Shown: in pieces, positions 1 through 13,170 of the stretch | Numbering within the stretch: position 1 is the stretch's first letter | Layout: every line of letters begins with the position of its first letter | Source: Rapana venosa | Lineage: Eukaryota; Mollusca; Gastropoda; Neogastropoda; Muricidae | Length of the DNA stretch: 64,000 nucleotides | Reading direction: 5' to 3' | NCBI GenBank assembly: GCA_028751875.1 | Contig: CM054138.1 | Coordinates: 36,026,773-36,090,772 of the forward strand | Program-made: the position numbers and the translations under genes | The notes under the pieces: generated by a model | Seen by the model: only the letters and a program-made list of their open reading frames with translations | What the model was told of the DNA's origin: nothing | The model's database searches: none

Positions 1-260
1 TGCGATTCTATCAATTTTGTCATCATTTCCCACCAGCACACAATGGCCCACTCTTATGAAAAGCAGAACAGGATTTAACGTGTGCGCAAGATGTTCTGCA
101 TGCCTTTGCACACAAGGCCTCGGTTTATAGTCTCATCCAAAGGACTTTTGGGGATAGTAGAGTCGGCACTGATGTAACTCCAGGGGAAATATCCCCTTGA
201 ACAGGAATCGAACCCAGGTCGTCAGATTGCAAGCGCAATGTTCTAACCACTAGGCTATCC

Positions 261-262
<2 letters not shown>
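1..262 (-). mobile_element. SINE-A copy (cut by window start)
   Basis: In minus orientation it shows the tRNA-like head (complement of ccactaggctatcc at 249-262; box-B-like GGTTCGATTCC) and the body motifs shared by all SINE-A copies: the 'tttatagtctcatcc' block, 'gtgcgcaagatgttctgca', and the 'cacacaatggccca' block. Its 3' end lies outside the window. A TG microsatellite abuts its head. Confidence 0.75.

Positions 263-315
<53 letters not shown>
263..315. repeat. (TG)n microsatellite
   Basis: Uninterrupted TG dinucleotides directly abut the tRNA-like head of the SINE-A copy. Confidence 0.95.
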
Positions 316-318
<3 letters not shown>

Positions 319-404
319 TTTGATGTGAAGTTATTTAGGAATGTTTAAACAAATACCAATCATAGCTTTTCTTTATTATTTTTCTCAAGATTATGATATG
401 TACC

Positions 405-478
405 ACATTATGTATCTGTAAGTGTTGTAATTGCCCTCCATGTGATGATTACTGTATTTTTGACTCGACTTGATTCAA
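405..478 (+). repeat. Dispersed repeat tail ('tgactygacttga' end)
   Basis: The segment runs from TGTAATTGCC through TGATGATTA to TTTTTGACTCGACTTGATT. It recurs at 12370-12437 with the same order of motifs. Both copies follow a TG-rich tract, suggesting the 3' end of one repeat family. Confidence 0.5.
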
Positions 479-639
479 CATCCCTCAGAAGAACAAAATG
501 AAAGACTGAAACTTTCAACAATTTCCCAAAGACTTGTTACCACATGGGGGATATTTCCAAAACATGACTGTAGATGTCTGACTAAAGCTATACACAGCAT
601 GGATATAAAGCATCAGGCATAAATAGGTGTGTGTTTATG

Positions 640-800
640 GTTGTGCAACCCACAAACACTGACTAGGGTTAAATTACAGGTTGTTTAGCGCACATATCTC
701 TTCCTCTGCATGTGTATGCACACAAAAGGGAGGCACTGGCAGGTTTGCACAGAACCTGATGTAGAAAAACTGAAAAAGCCTCTTCCACCCACAATCTACA
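640..800 (-). mobile_element. SINE-B fragment (5' half)
   Basis: The block 'acaggttgtttagcgc...tctgcatgtgtatgcacac...aggcactggcaggtttgcac...cctga' matches the middle of the full SINE-B copy at 8420-8795 in the same orientation. Confidence 0.5.
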
Positions 801-3406
801 TGGCGCAGCAAGGACCAGCTGCTTCAAGACTCTTTGGATAAACAATCAAATCTTTTATTCACAAAAAATCAAGCATCCACTGAACTCCTATCAGTTACAT
901 GTATACTGTATATTACCTTTACTTTCATACAGCAAGCAACCTTACTCCCCCCCACCCCCTCAAAAAAAACCACCCAACAAAACAAAAACAAAAAACTACC
1001 AAAAAATCCAACAAAACAAGAAGAAGGCAAACAAAAAGAACAATGCATACAAGTTTTTCTTTACAGCTGTCAGCATTCTACTAAGAGCAAAATATAAAAC
1101 AGGCACAGTTTCACCGTAAACTGATGTTTCTCTTCACCTGATGTTCAGACTGATGTTTTCAGCACATTCCTCAACAGCAAAACAGGACCCCAACAGATTG
1201 CCTAGTTCTTCACATTTGCTTTTGCATGCAGTTCTAAAGAGCTTTCTATTACTGACCAAAGACCTTTACAAATAATGAATCTTTCAACCCTATGAATGTA
1301 ACTGTCCTCTCACTAATATTCTGCCAGTGATAAATCTATAATCTAAGTTTCATAATAGAAGACCTGGAGATAACACAGTCTAAAATAAGCTGGCCTCAAA
1401 TATCTGGAAAGACATCACAGTCTGCAGATGAAAATCTGCACATTGTTTAATTAACTCTTTTTATACTATGAGGCGCTGTAGCACCCCTGATGCTTAGATC
1501 TGTTGATTCCTAAGATTTGTTATCATGTAAGACAAATTAAAAATTTCATGGTGCATGATTCGAAGGTCGCATGCAAAACTAAAGGATGCAGTTGTATTCT
1601 AGAATCACCTAATGTACCATTTGAGAGGCTGTGCAAGCCTTTGTCTCAGTACTATGCTTAGAAGATTAATGGTACCAAGTTTTTCTCTTTGCTTAATCAC
1701 TCAACAAGATGGCGTATGCTGTGGCCATTTGTTAGTTTATGTGTGACCTCATGACATTGTAATGATTGTACAGTGAATATCCACTGTGCAAACTTATCTG
1801 TCCATTCTATTTGTACGGTTTAGAAGTATCTGGAATATAAAGAATTAACATTATTAATAAATCATTCAATGATAGAAAGAATGTGGTCAAACTTTACAGT
1901 TGGCTAGCTCATCTAATCTTAACATCTGGCCTCCAAATTTCACATTTGTATGTGCTAACAATATTTTTCTACAAATTTTCTTGTAACCTACACAAATGGT
2001 GGTACAGAGCACACCTAGGAGGAAGCTATCAGCCAATACAGAATTAGTTTAAGTTTTAAAAGTTGTGAATAAATTATCTATGTAGCCAATAACCAAACAA
2101 AACAAACAGAAGCTATGACAAAACCTAACAAACCCTGAGTACTGTGAAACACTTGGTGCTCTTCCCTGTCTTAGCACCGCAACAGATCACCCCCCACCCC
2201 CACCCCACCCCCCCCAAAAGGTACATCATTCCATTCATCTTTTCCTTCAGTCAATCACCAACACTGATCCTCATATTCTACAGGCTGACCCAAACCTCCA
2301 TCACCAAGAGGATCAAAACCACTCAGACCACTTCACAGAAACATAGCATTCTTCATGTCAATTAAATGCTTGAAGTGAGAGCCAACTGTCCAGACTGGCA
2401 AGCACCGGTAGACATTGATATGTTTCCAGGCTAGGACAGCACAAGATATAACTGCTGACATGTTCATATCCACAGATGGCACAGTCAGTTTTGGTTTTTT
2501 TAGGTCAGGATTGTTCCAATTCTGCAGCCTGTGTGTTCTTTAGCATAGTGTGGGTGGTAATGATATGTTTTCTGGCCAAGATGGCATAAAGTACACTGCT
2601 ATCCCGTATCTTGTTCAGATCAACAGACGGCACAGTCATTTTTAATCCAGGCTTGTACCAATTTGGTACAAATCTCTGTATTCTTCTTCTGTCATAGCAA
2701 CATGTCAATGTTATTTTTTAGTACATCTCTTTACATGTATAAGTATACACAGCTACCAACTTAAGAGAATCCAAAAACAGAATTAGGTGGAAGGGAAGGG
2801 GGGGGGCTTGCATGACTTAATGCTAATGTGCACTATCAGTCATTGCCTCCCTTGAACATTGTAGTCTGTTCCTCCATGTTCGTTTTGTCTGCCCTTTCAT
2901 TTCAACCGGGCCTCTAACTCACAGAAAACAGAGTTTTTTAGTAACTGGCATGGCAACATAGCAGAAACTGTAACTGCTACACCAAATCGTAGTCATAAAC
3001 AACTGTGGTCTTTTCATGTGCAATAATGTCATTTTGTCTGCCATGCCAAATTTTGAAATCCCAATGGCAAAGAGTACAGCAGAAAACATAACATTTGCCT
3101 TGCTGAGACTGATCAATGCATGGAATATCCTTCTTCTATTTGAGAACAAACTTCTTACAGACACAGCTATCAAATTTTGCACATTTCTTTGACATCTTTG
3201 TCATTGGCTTTGAAAACAGCACATGCATGTATGTCCTACTCTATTTTCATCCAAGACTCATAGTTAAAAACAAGAAAAATTCTGAGGAAAAAAAGAATAG
3301 CTGGCAGCTATAAGTATATACATACATGGGAATTTCTTGTTTATATTCATGGATTCACATGAATGACAGGACTTTACAACCAGTGTAATAACTGAATGTT
3401 CTGTTC
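801..3406. other. Intergenic or DCAF4 3' UTR, no gene recognised
   Basis: Beyond the DCAF4 stop I see no supported gene. There are A/C-rich low-complexity tracts near 945-1030 and 2190-2215 and a diverged duplication at 2418-2644. The part next to 3406 must contain the DCAF4 3' UTR. Confidence 0.5.
2418..2644. repeat. Diverged tandem duplication
   Basis: Two neighbouring segments (about 2418-2495 and 2559-2644) share the order 'tgatatgttt...', 'caagat/ggca', 'cacagatggcacagtcagttt' versus 'cagacggcacagtcattttt'. The complement translates as TVPSVDMN and TVPSVDLN in the two units. A weaker third unit may lie near 3020-3110. Confidence 0.4.
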
Positions 3407-3612
3407 TCAATCTTCCCAGTCCTGCAAACTGTACAGGAAAAAATTATCACGTGCGGCCATGATGAGACCCGAGTTCCCTGGCATTCGTCCCCAATCGTTG
3501 GCAAAGGACAGGGCAGGGATGGAGTGCAAATCAGCCTCGTATGGGGGTGGAATTGTCAGCAGTGGTTTGCCAGTCCTCACGCACCACAGTTTTGTGTAGC
3601 AGTCTTGCCCAG
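3407..3612 (-). CDS. DCAF4: DCAF4 last coding exon
   Basis: Residues 615-682 and the stop. It starts with the final blade (GQDCYTKLWCVRTGKPLLTI) and ends LMMAARD-like with a short Phe/Tyr-rich tail (FFLYSLQDWED), as in vertebrate DCAF4 where the last blade is followed by a short aromatic end. The acceptor is TTCTTTCAG. The 3' UTR lies below 3407; I could not fix a polyadenylation site. Confidence 0.92.
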
Positions 3613-6600
3613 CTGAAAGAAAGGCAATGCCAAATGCTTACTGCAACGCTTAGGAGAATGGGAGAACAAAATGTGCACATTCATGCATGCATGCACACAC
3701 ACATTACATTTATAAACCTGTAAGCATACACACACAGACACAAACCAATACATACATCCTTTAATGAAATCTATTTCATGATGACATTAGAGGATGAAGA
3801 GAAGTGTGTGTCTGTATATAACTCTTATTACTTTGCAGTGTTCATTATACTATCATATCATATTATATTATTCTGTATTGTGTTCTACAGTACAAACAAA
3901 AATACTTGTGTGAAATATTATGAATAGTTCTTCCAAGCCAGAAAGCACTGTTGTAGTGCAGCACCGTCTTTCCTTTGTTCTTCTTGTGACATACATCTGC
4001 AGTCAAGATTGTTTGCCCAAAGACTAAGTTTATGGAACTGAATTTTGCCAGAAACACATTACGTGTGCCACTGATCTAGAAAAGGCAGGTGTGGGACTGG
4101 CAACATGCTGCTGACTGACACTCTTTGTGGCTGCCATGCCGTGGCAGTTTCTCACCCTGCAGCATAATTTCCAGTATAAAAGGAAAGGTAAATGAGTCCC
4201 ATAACCTATAAGGTCGTAGAGGAGCGAGGCGTCAGAGACCTCACTTCTCTAGGGCCAGCATATTGAGGGCGGCGCCCATCTCCTCTCCCTCGCTGCTTTA
4301 CCTTCCCTGACCCTAAAGAGGGCAGGTACCCATTTACAGCTGGGTGAACTGGGGGAACTGTACTGAAGCCAAGGCGCGCAAACGGTCACCCATCCAACTG
4401 GTAACCACGCTCGACGCTGCTTAACTTGGCTGGGGGAAAGCGAGTGCTCCGACCACTAGGCTATCCCGTCCCCTTATTTCCAGTATATTGCTTCCAAAAA
4501 CAAGTCAGAGCCCAACCAGTCCACTTCTAGACTTCAGCATCACTTTACAAAAGAACTCAGAGCACGACATTCTATTTTGATTACTGGATTCCTTACATTA
4601 AGACAATTACTACACAGCTGTTCTGAGGATGCAACCTGCTCCACCCCTCCCCAAAATAATGAAATGAAAGTGAATACTGAATACTCTAAATAAAGAAACA
4701 AACAACAATGACCATACTGGCAAATGACACAAAAGAATGAACATGTAATGTTCATTTAATGGTGACCACCTTACAAACTGGCAGTCACTAACTAGCCAGT
4801 AGTATGTCACGGATCATAAAAAGAAGACAACAGTGGAGTCAACATTTGCTTCATAAAAAAAGCCAAGGGCATGGATGGAGAAGACATAACAAGGCAGAAA
4901 GAGGAATGACAGGAACAAAAATCAATAAAAAAGAAGAAAAGAAACAAGGCAGAACAAAGAGAATGACTGGAAAGCATTTTTAAAGCACAGAATATCCAGA
5001 CATGTGACATACCATCTAAAGAGTCCCCAGCATTCTTACAGGAGCTCTACTTGGATACAGTATGCAGTATACAATACCAAAAAAAATTAAAATACAGTGA
5101 ACAGCCTTCTAAGTTTTCCTTCCCCTGGAGCTTTCAAACAGATTCAATTAAAGTCATTTACATAATACAATTGTCAGTATGCTAAAATTAAGATTACTGT
5201 TTCATCTCTACTGGGATGTAGAATCAAAGTGGCAAATGCTATTTTCCACTGTGGTCCCATAGTTTTGTTTTTCTTCTTTTTCTTTGTTCCCTCTGTGTTT
5301 TGTTGGGTTTTTTTTTCTTTCCTTGCTCTTTCTTTCATTTGTTTACATGTACTTTCCTCCCTTTTTCTTCAGCCTTCCTCTCATTCTTTCTATTAAATCT
5401 GACAGGCCTACTGAGGCCCAAAAGAATGAACAAACAAACAAAAGGTGGATCGGTGGTCTAGAGGTAACGCGCCTGTCTAGAAAGTGAAAAGTCCGGGTTG
5501 GAAGTGTGCGGTGGTTCGTATCCCGTTTGGGCCCGAAACTTTTCCCCCATCCATTAGACCATGAGTGGTGGTCTGGGTGCTAGTCTTTCGGATGGGACAG
5601 TAAACCGAGGTCCCGTGTGTTACACAAAATTTTCAGCGCATGTAAAAGAACCCATGGCAACAAGAGAGTTGTCCCTGGCAAAATTCTTAGAAAAAAGCCA
5701 CTCTGATAGGGAAACAAATACAGTTGCAGACACACAAAAAACCAAAACAAAAAAAGGGTGGCACTGCTCTTGTGGCAACGCGCTCTCCCTGGGGAGAGCA
5801 GCCCGATTTTCATGCAGAGAAATCTCGTGACTTAAAGTGGTATAAAATAACATTTAAATTTAAATTTAAAAAAATAAAAGCCAGAGAGTTTGACAGACAC
5901 AGAGTGACCCAGTATACCAACAACATGAACAGGTATTGAAAACATATAAAAGTTCTACAACTACAGTACAGGACTAGTCTCACCTGCATACAGCACAGAC
6001 TGGGTCTCATCTATGTGGAATGGAAGGTAGCAATATCGGTTGCAGAGGCCCTCGTATGTTAACACTACCTTCCGCATTCTCAAATCCCATTTCTGGAGCT
6101 GAAAGTGAAACAGTCATTTCCCTTTGAATGTAAATATACAACAAAACCTAATAACAATCACATGTATTGATGGTACAATAAAGCAGCGTGATACCTTGTA
6201 CGGCTTTTGTCTTGCATGTTTCCTTTTAAGTACAACTGATTTCTCTGTACGAGACTTGCACTGCTCTTCCAAGAACCATGGTCGGTGTTCAGTGTTCTCT
6301 TCCCTAATTTCTTACTTTTTGGAAAGAGAGTGGCAGGGGAAGAAAAGAGCCCATGTCTAGCAAAACACACAATAGATATGCAGTCAAAATTCTTAAGAAA
6401 GAAAGGCACACTTATAATCCCACATAAAAGATATTCAATACTAAATAAAAGATATTTCTTTTCGGTAATGAATTACTAGCTATTGAAAAAAAAAATCAGG
6501 TTTCACCTATCAATTACAAGCCACTTGTTGTTAACTATTCTATACAGAATTACAAATATATTCAAAGTGTGAATCATACCTAGAACCTTATGCACCAATA

Positions 6601-7595
6601 AAAAAGCCCTTCTGTATCATGTGCTATGACCACCAGTAAGGAAGACACAAACATGTATACATATTATCCACATTGTGACTAATCTAGGTGTTGTGACGAT
6701 CTGAACGTAAACTACAAACCCTGAAGCACCATATCCCAAACACAAAAACTGAGGTCACCATAAGGTGAGGTACACTTTTCTTTGGCATGACTAACCGATG
6801 ACAATAATGAGTAGTGGTATGATACTATAACTAGCTGCACTTCATTATTTTTTCTTCATAATGATATATATACGTGTGTCAGCTTGGCCCAAGAAATACA
6901 CAAAAACCTGCAGAATTGGTCAGGTAATTTGAAAAACACCTATCAATCTGCATATCTGGTAAGACTGACTGTGTAATTCCAGTCAACTTGCAGCTCAGCA
7001 GCCTTGGGAAGAAGTCAGCCAGAGTCTGAAAATCCCCCTCCCCCTCCAAAAATGAATGGACTTCAAACCAAACCAACAACTCAAGGCAGCTGGTCTTTTT
7101 GAAAGAGATTTTCCAAAGGTTTGGTCCAGCATTTCTGAGAACTATTAACACTGAATGCCCATAAAGAGTCTCAGTCACTGACCCAGGTTCGAATCTCGTT
7201 CAGGAGGATTTTTCCTCTGGACTTATCAGTGCTGACTCCACTCTCCCCAAAAGTCCTTCAGATAAGACTTTAGACCAAGGATCCATGTGTGAACACATGC
7301 AGAACATCTTGCGCATATGCTAAAACCTGTTTCGCTTTTCAGAAGAGTAGGCTATTGTGTGCCAGTGGGAACTGATGACAAAATATACAAAACCACATAC
7401 ATTTGGGGATTGAATGTAAAAAATAAAATAAAAAGTACATGAATGCTTATTCCATTATCCTCAAAATAAAATAATAAATAAAATATAAATAAATAAATAA
7501 ATGTTAAGAACATAACAAAAATATCATGTATGACAGATTAATTCGTGGAAAAATGAAAACAAAAACAGAAAACCCACCACCACCACCACCACCCC

Positions 7596-7665
<70 letters not shown>

Positions 7666-10600
7666 CAACCCTAAAACTGACACCATCAGAAGAGAACGAG
7701 AGATGAGCCCGTATCTACAAATGTATACTGTAATAAAAACGTTAATTACGCTTCCACAAAAGTCGCTGGAGTACAAGTAAGTCTCCTCTGGAGACAGGCG
7801 CACACAGCACACACTGATGGGATGCTTCATGGTGTCGGGGTTGACAGGGTAGGTGGTCCTATTACGCAAATCATACTGCAGTATGCTCCCGCTCCGCAGT
7901 CCTGTGTACATCATATTGCCATCTGCCTGAAACAGATACAGTTATGTGTGCTGGAAAAGGTACATTGAGATCACTGAAAACACAAACACACAAAGGATTC
8001 AATGAAACTGCTTTATTCACTTCTTGTTTTTTTAATCCCTAAAATCTGATTTAACCATCCTTTTGCTTTGATCATAATTTCATTTTTACTTTGGTTTTTC
8101 ATAACTTTCCATTTCTTCTCTCATACTAGTTTATGATCCAGACATTCCGGTTTCTCACCAATGATGAAATCGTGTTAACAAATAGATATAGAATTTTTCA
8201 ACTTTAAGGTTTAAAATCTGTAAAGACAATAAAAAAAAAGTTAGATTTTTTTTTTTAATTTGGCCTACCCAAAACCAATTTTCTTGATGAAAATTGTTAC
8301 ATTTACACTGTCATACTGTTACTGTTAGAACTATATTTTCTTTACATCTTTTTATAAGGCTTGATAATTTTTAAATGGTAGATTTTTTTCCCTTTACATG
8401 TAATACAAATAAAATGAGGTTTTTTTCTTTCCTTAGCCAGAACTCCAAGATTCACCAATGGTGAGATTTTGCTTATGTGACTGTTTTTTGCCCCCCATGA
8501 AGGTAGCCGCATTCTGACTTTGGGGATGTATGCCAAGTATGTTTGTGTTTCCGTAACCCACCAAATGCTGACATGAATTACAGGATCTTTAACATGTATA
8601 TTTTATCTTCTGCATGTGTATACATGAAGGGAATTAAGGCACCAGCAGGTCTGCACTTGAAGCTGACCTGGAAGATAAAAATCCCCACTCTTTATTTCAC
8701 CAGATGCTGTTGAGATTTGAAACCACGACTTCATGGACCCATGGGATTGAAGTCAAACAGTGTTAACCACTTGGCTGTGGCACTCATCATTCCAAAGTCA
8801 GCAACAATGGTTGCAAAATCTCACCATTGGTGAACCTTGGGAGCTCTAGCCCAGGAACAACAAAAACACCAAACCCCAAACAACAAAAAAACAACAAAAA
8901 CTAGCACCAATATTCATCATTACATTATTTCACTTGTAATGCACTTTTCTGTACTTCTAATTACATACATATTCAGAGTTTAGAGTTCATCAATATAATG
9001 CTTTATTCTAAAAACCTAACCATACGCATGTGTGCACGCACACATGCATGCGCACACACACACACTCAATGACACACTCTCTCTATATAATACATATACA
9101 CTGTATGTCAGGGGCACGACAGCCAAGTGTTCAGAGGATTGAGCTTGTGATCTGACGGCCCGAGTTTCAGCTACCACTGAAGCACCTGTTCAAAGGCATT
9201 TTTCCTCTGGAGTACATCAGTACCAACTCCACTTCCCTGAAAGTCCTTTGGATGAGACTATAACCAAGGCTCTGTATGCAACACACACAGGACATCTTGT
9301 GCACACAACTACACCTGTTCGGCCTTTTGGAAGAGTAGGCTTTCTGGGTGCTAGAAGAACAGATGACCTGTGTGGGTTTTTTTAGATGCATGCACACTGG
9401 TTTTGTGGTTAGACATTATCCCCGAAGTCAGAGAGACAGATACCTTTCTGGTAGGCAAAAACGGTTGCACATGTACACAAAATCTCACCACTGGTGAACC
9501 TTAGAGCTCTAGCTGAGGAACAAAACCAAAAAATAATGGCAACCAAAAATGACAAATATGACACCCCTGAATACCTTGGAAAAAACTAAGGAAATAGCGT
9601 CAGTCTTCATTGTATACAGTTTCATCTGTCGCGTTACAGCATCAATCACCACACAGGACTTGGTAGCACCCAGCCCTAGCTGGTGTCTGTGGTAGTTCCA
9701 GGCACACGTCCACACCATCTGCTTGCCCAGGTTGAAGCTCAAGTTCTCAAAGCCTGCTGGTGTCTCCTCCTCCAGGCACCGGATGAACACCAGAGTGCTC
9801 AGCTGGCCTGTGGGGCACATGTTGGAGTACAACACAAACTTCTTGTCCGGATGCTGGGGGAAGTTGGCCCAAGACATGCTGGTCACTATGGTCCAGGACG
9901 TGACATCTCCACCTCTTGAGACAGGCTTGAACTGCACAGAGAGCTTCTTGGAGGGCGGGCGTGTGGCCTGCACATCAACCAGCTTGATTTTCTGCTTTGT
10001 AGTGCCGACCAGGGACCACAAGCACAGCAACTGATCATGTTCCTTGTTAACGTCCATCATGACCATGTGTTCGGGATGGTGGTCATCCAAAATAGAATGT
10101 GTAACACACTGAGTATTCGTCTGTTTTAGTTGCTGTACAGAGTTTAAATTCCAAGCCCGTTCAAGCACACGCCTGTTGACATCACCTCTCTGGTACCCGC
10201 GTATCAACATGGACGATAAGGAGGAAACATGTCTGGTGGCTGAGGATGATGTGGACATATCCTTGGAACCTGAAGCGAAAACTGTCAAATCCTTCTGGCG
10301 CCGAGCCTCTGTTTCCTTCTTTTGGATGCTTTCCTTGGTGATAAAATGTGTATCACCCTTTGGGACATGGTTAGATGACATAATTTTGAAGTACTGCTTC
10401 TTCTCAGGGTCGTAATAAAATCCTGGAATTTCTGGTCATGTAGTTAAGGCACAAAATAATGGAAGTCAAAGTACAGACATGTAATAATGCTTACAAAAAA
10501 ATCAATGAACACAGAATCAATAACTCTATTAAAATTTCTCCCTTTCCCAAATTAAACAACCTTTTCTTTTTAACCAAACGCATAACACACACACTCACAA

Positions 10601-10903
10601 AAAGTCCTTTGGATGAGACTATAAACCAAGGTCCTATGTGTGAACGCATGCTGCACATCTTGCACAAATGTTAAAACCTGTTCTGCTTTTGGGAAGAGTA
10701 GGCCATTGTGTGCCATTGGGAACGGGTGACAAAATTTACAAAATAAAAAACAGATGGGGACTGCCTGTAAAAAAAATTTTTTTTAAAGCACATGAGTGCT
10801 TATTTCATTATCTTCCAAAAAAAAGTTTTTTAACATACACATACACTACACATGCATTCATATTATAATTTATATACATCCATACTCTTACACAAACATG
10901 AGA

Positions 10904-10992
<89 letters not shown>

Positions 10993-11846
10993 ACTTTTAG
11001 TTTTCCAAAAACGACTCCTAATTGTTTTGACATATTTCTTTAGGCAACTCTGATCTTCCTGTCTTTGTTATACACATTGGTGCCTAAACCTATGATCAAG
11101 CTACAGTAAAGTTACCCCAAAAATTGCCTTCAGGTAACTTTTGAAATAATACTGGCCACAAGAGCCTAAGTTACATTAACTGTCAGTTTTCTCGTGCCTA
11201 GCTGATCAAAGTGGCTGATTTCCAAGTCCTTAAACAGAAATAATGCTTTTAAGAACATGTGCGTAATTCTGTTTATTTGGTGATCTTAGTATTAAAAGTA
11301 ACATTCCAACCAGTGTTGATTGACCTATGAACTCTGTGGAACTGGCAAAGAGAGCATCAAACCTCCAATATTTGGTGAATTCAGTAAATAAATTAACAAA
11401 TCAGATTCATAAACCAAGTAAGACATTGTATAAAGACTGATCCATGTGAAAATCATCCACCTGAGAACAGCTTTGTCAGGATTCTTGAATTGTTAGAATT
11501 TGCTCAAAAAAATTTGGAGAAGAACAAAGAGATCTCAAGTCATACTCCGATCAGCAGCTTGTGCGCAAAGCGACTGCCATCTTGGCTGATCCTTCCCATG
11601 CTATGTCTTCGGAATTTCAATTGTTGCCTTCAGGACGCCGTTTTCGGTGCTCCAACAGTAAAACAAATAGAAAAAGAAATTCTTTTGTTCCAGTAGTCAT
11701 TCGAATTCTTAATTCAAAACAGCACTGACCAAACAGTTTTACATTCTCCGATATACCTCCCTGATTGTCAAGTGGGTGTGGGTGTGGGTGTGTGGTCATG
11801 AAAATAAGTACCCCTGTATCTTACTTTTGGCTTAAATGATTTTTAA

Positions 11847-11928
<82 letters not shown>

Positions 11929-13119
11929 TGTGTGTGTGAGTGTGTGTGTGTGAGTGTGTGTGTTTAAGTTTATGTCTTTACTAGTCAATGGTCATTATGG
12001 TGCGTGCGTGCGTGCGTGTGTGTGGTTTACTAGTCAAAAGTCTTTATAAAACTGTGTTCATATATTGGTGCGTATGTATGGATGTGCGCATGTGTGCGTG
12101 TGTGTGTGTGAGCGTGCGCATGCGTGCACACGTAAATAATAAGTTCATATGTCTTTTCCAATCAATGTTGGTTTTTTTGTTTGTTGTTTTTTTCATATTG
12201 TATTCCTACATTGGCGTGTGTGGGGTATGTGTGTGTGCATGTATATGCCGTGAGTGTGTGCGTGCCTGGGTTTGTGTGTGGGTGATTTTTTTTAAGCTAT
12301 CTTGGAATGTTCATAACAATTTGAAATGTATTTTTCTTGTGTCTTTTGAGATAATTATAAGTATCAATGCGCCTGTCAGTATTGTAATTGCCTTTCAATG
12401 GGATGATTAAAGTGTTTTTGACTTGACTTGATTTGACCCAAGCATCAACACATATACACAACAACACGTATATATACCCTAACATTTTCTTAACAGATAT
12501 ATTAAACTGATCTTTAATAAATAAATAAAAAAAATTTTTTAATGGTCCTGGACATTAGTCAAAAAGGTGGAATTCCACCAAAAGGCTGAATATTCTCACA
12601 TCTGATTCATGAATAGAAGATGTCAAGGAAAGTCAAGCGTCACATTTCACAAGAAGACAATCATCAACAATCTAAACAAGGGGAAAAAATTAACAATCAT
12701 ACGCAAAGTTAAGAAAAAGCAATCACTGAGTTAAAAGATGATAATCACAAACATTGTTAAGAAAAAACACCCAACAAAATATCAGCCAATGATCTAAAAA
12801 AGATTTTAAAAAGGACAATGAGCAGTCACTTAACAGACAAGTATCCTAACAGAAGTTTGTTGAGGAGACTAGACGCCTTACTGCCAAGGACATGATCAAC
12901 TTGATAAGAAGGAACAGGACAAGACTAGTCACAGACCCAGCCAATCAAACTGCTAGGCACAACCCTATGCCAGCCCAGCCAGCCCTAGAATGTTACATAA
13001 AAGACCAAACATAGACAACCCTGAGGAAGCAGACCAACACATGACCCCCATTGGAGTGGAACAGAAAATCAGAACAGAGGAAAAAGGAAGAACAAGGCAA
13101 GGAAACTACAAGCAACACT

Positions 13120-13170
<51 letters not shown>

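Noticed and set aside
1..262. Possible tRNA genes at the 'ggatagcctagtggt' heads here and elsewhere
   Set aside because: Boxes A and B are present but no tRNA cloverleaf or acceptor pairing follows, and each head continues into a repeated SINE body.
4370..4425. A 5S rRNA gene
   Set aside because: Only the internal control region is present. The 5' third and the 3' end of 5S rRNA are missing, and the segment sits inside a SINE.
7504..7914. A 136-codon minus-strand frame extending DCAF4 exon 3 through poly-Cys/Val/Gly
   Set aside because: It is read-through past the exon donor into the CA/TG microsatellite. The spliced version keeps the WD-repeat frame.
11988..12410. A 140-codon plus-strand frame rich in Cys and Val
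   Set aside because: It is translated TG-rich simple sequence and has no family signal.
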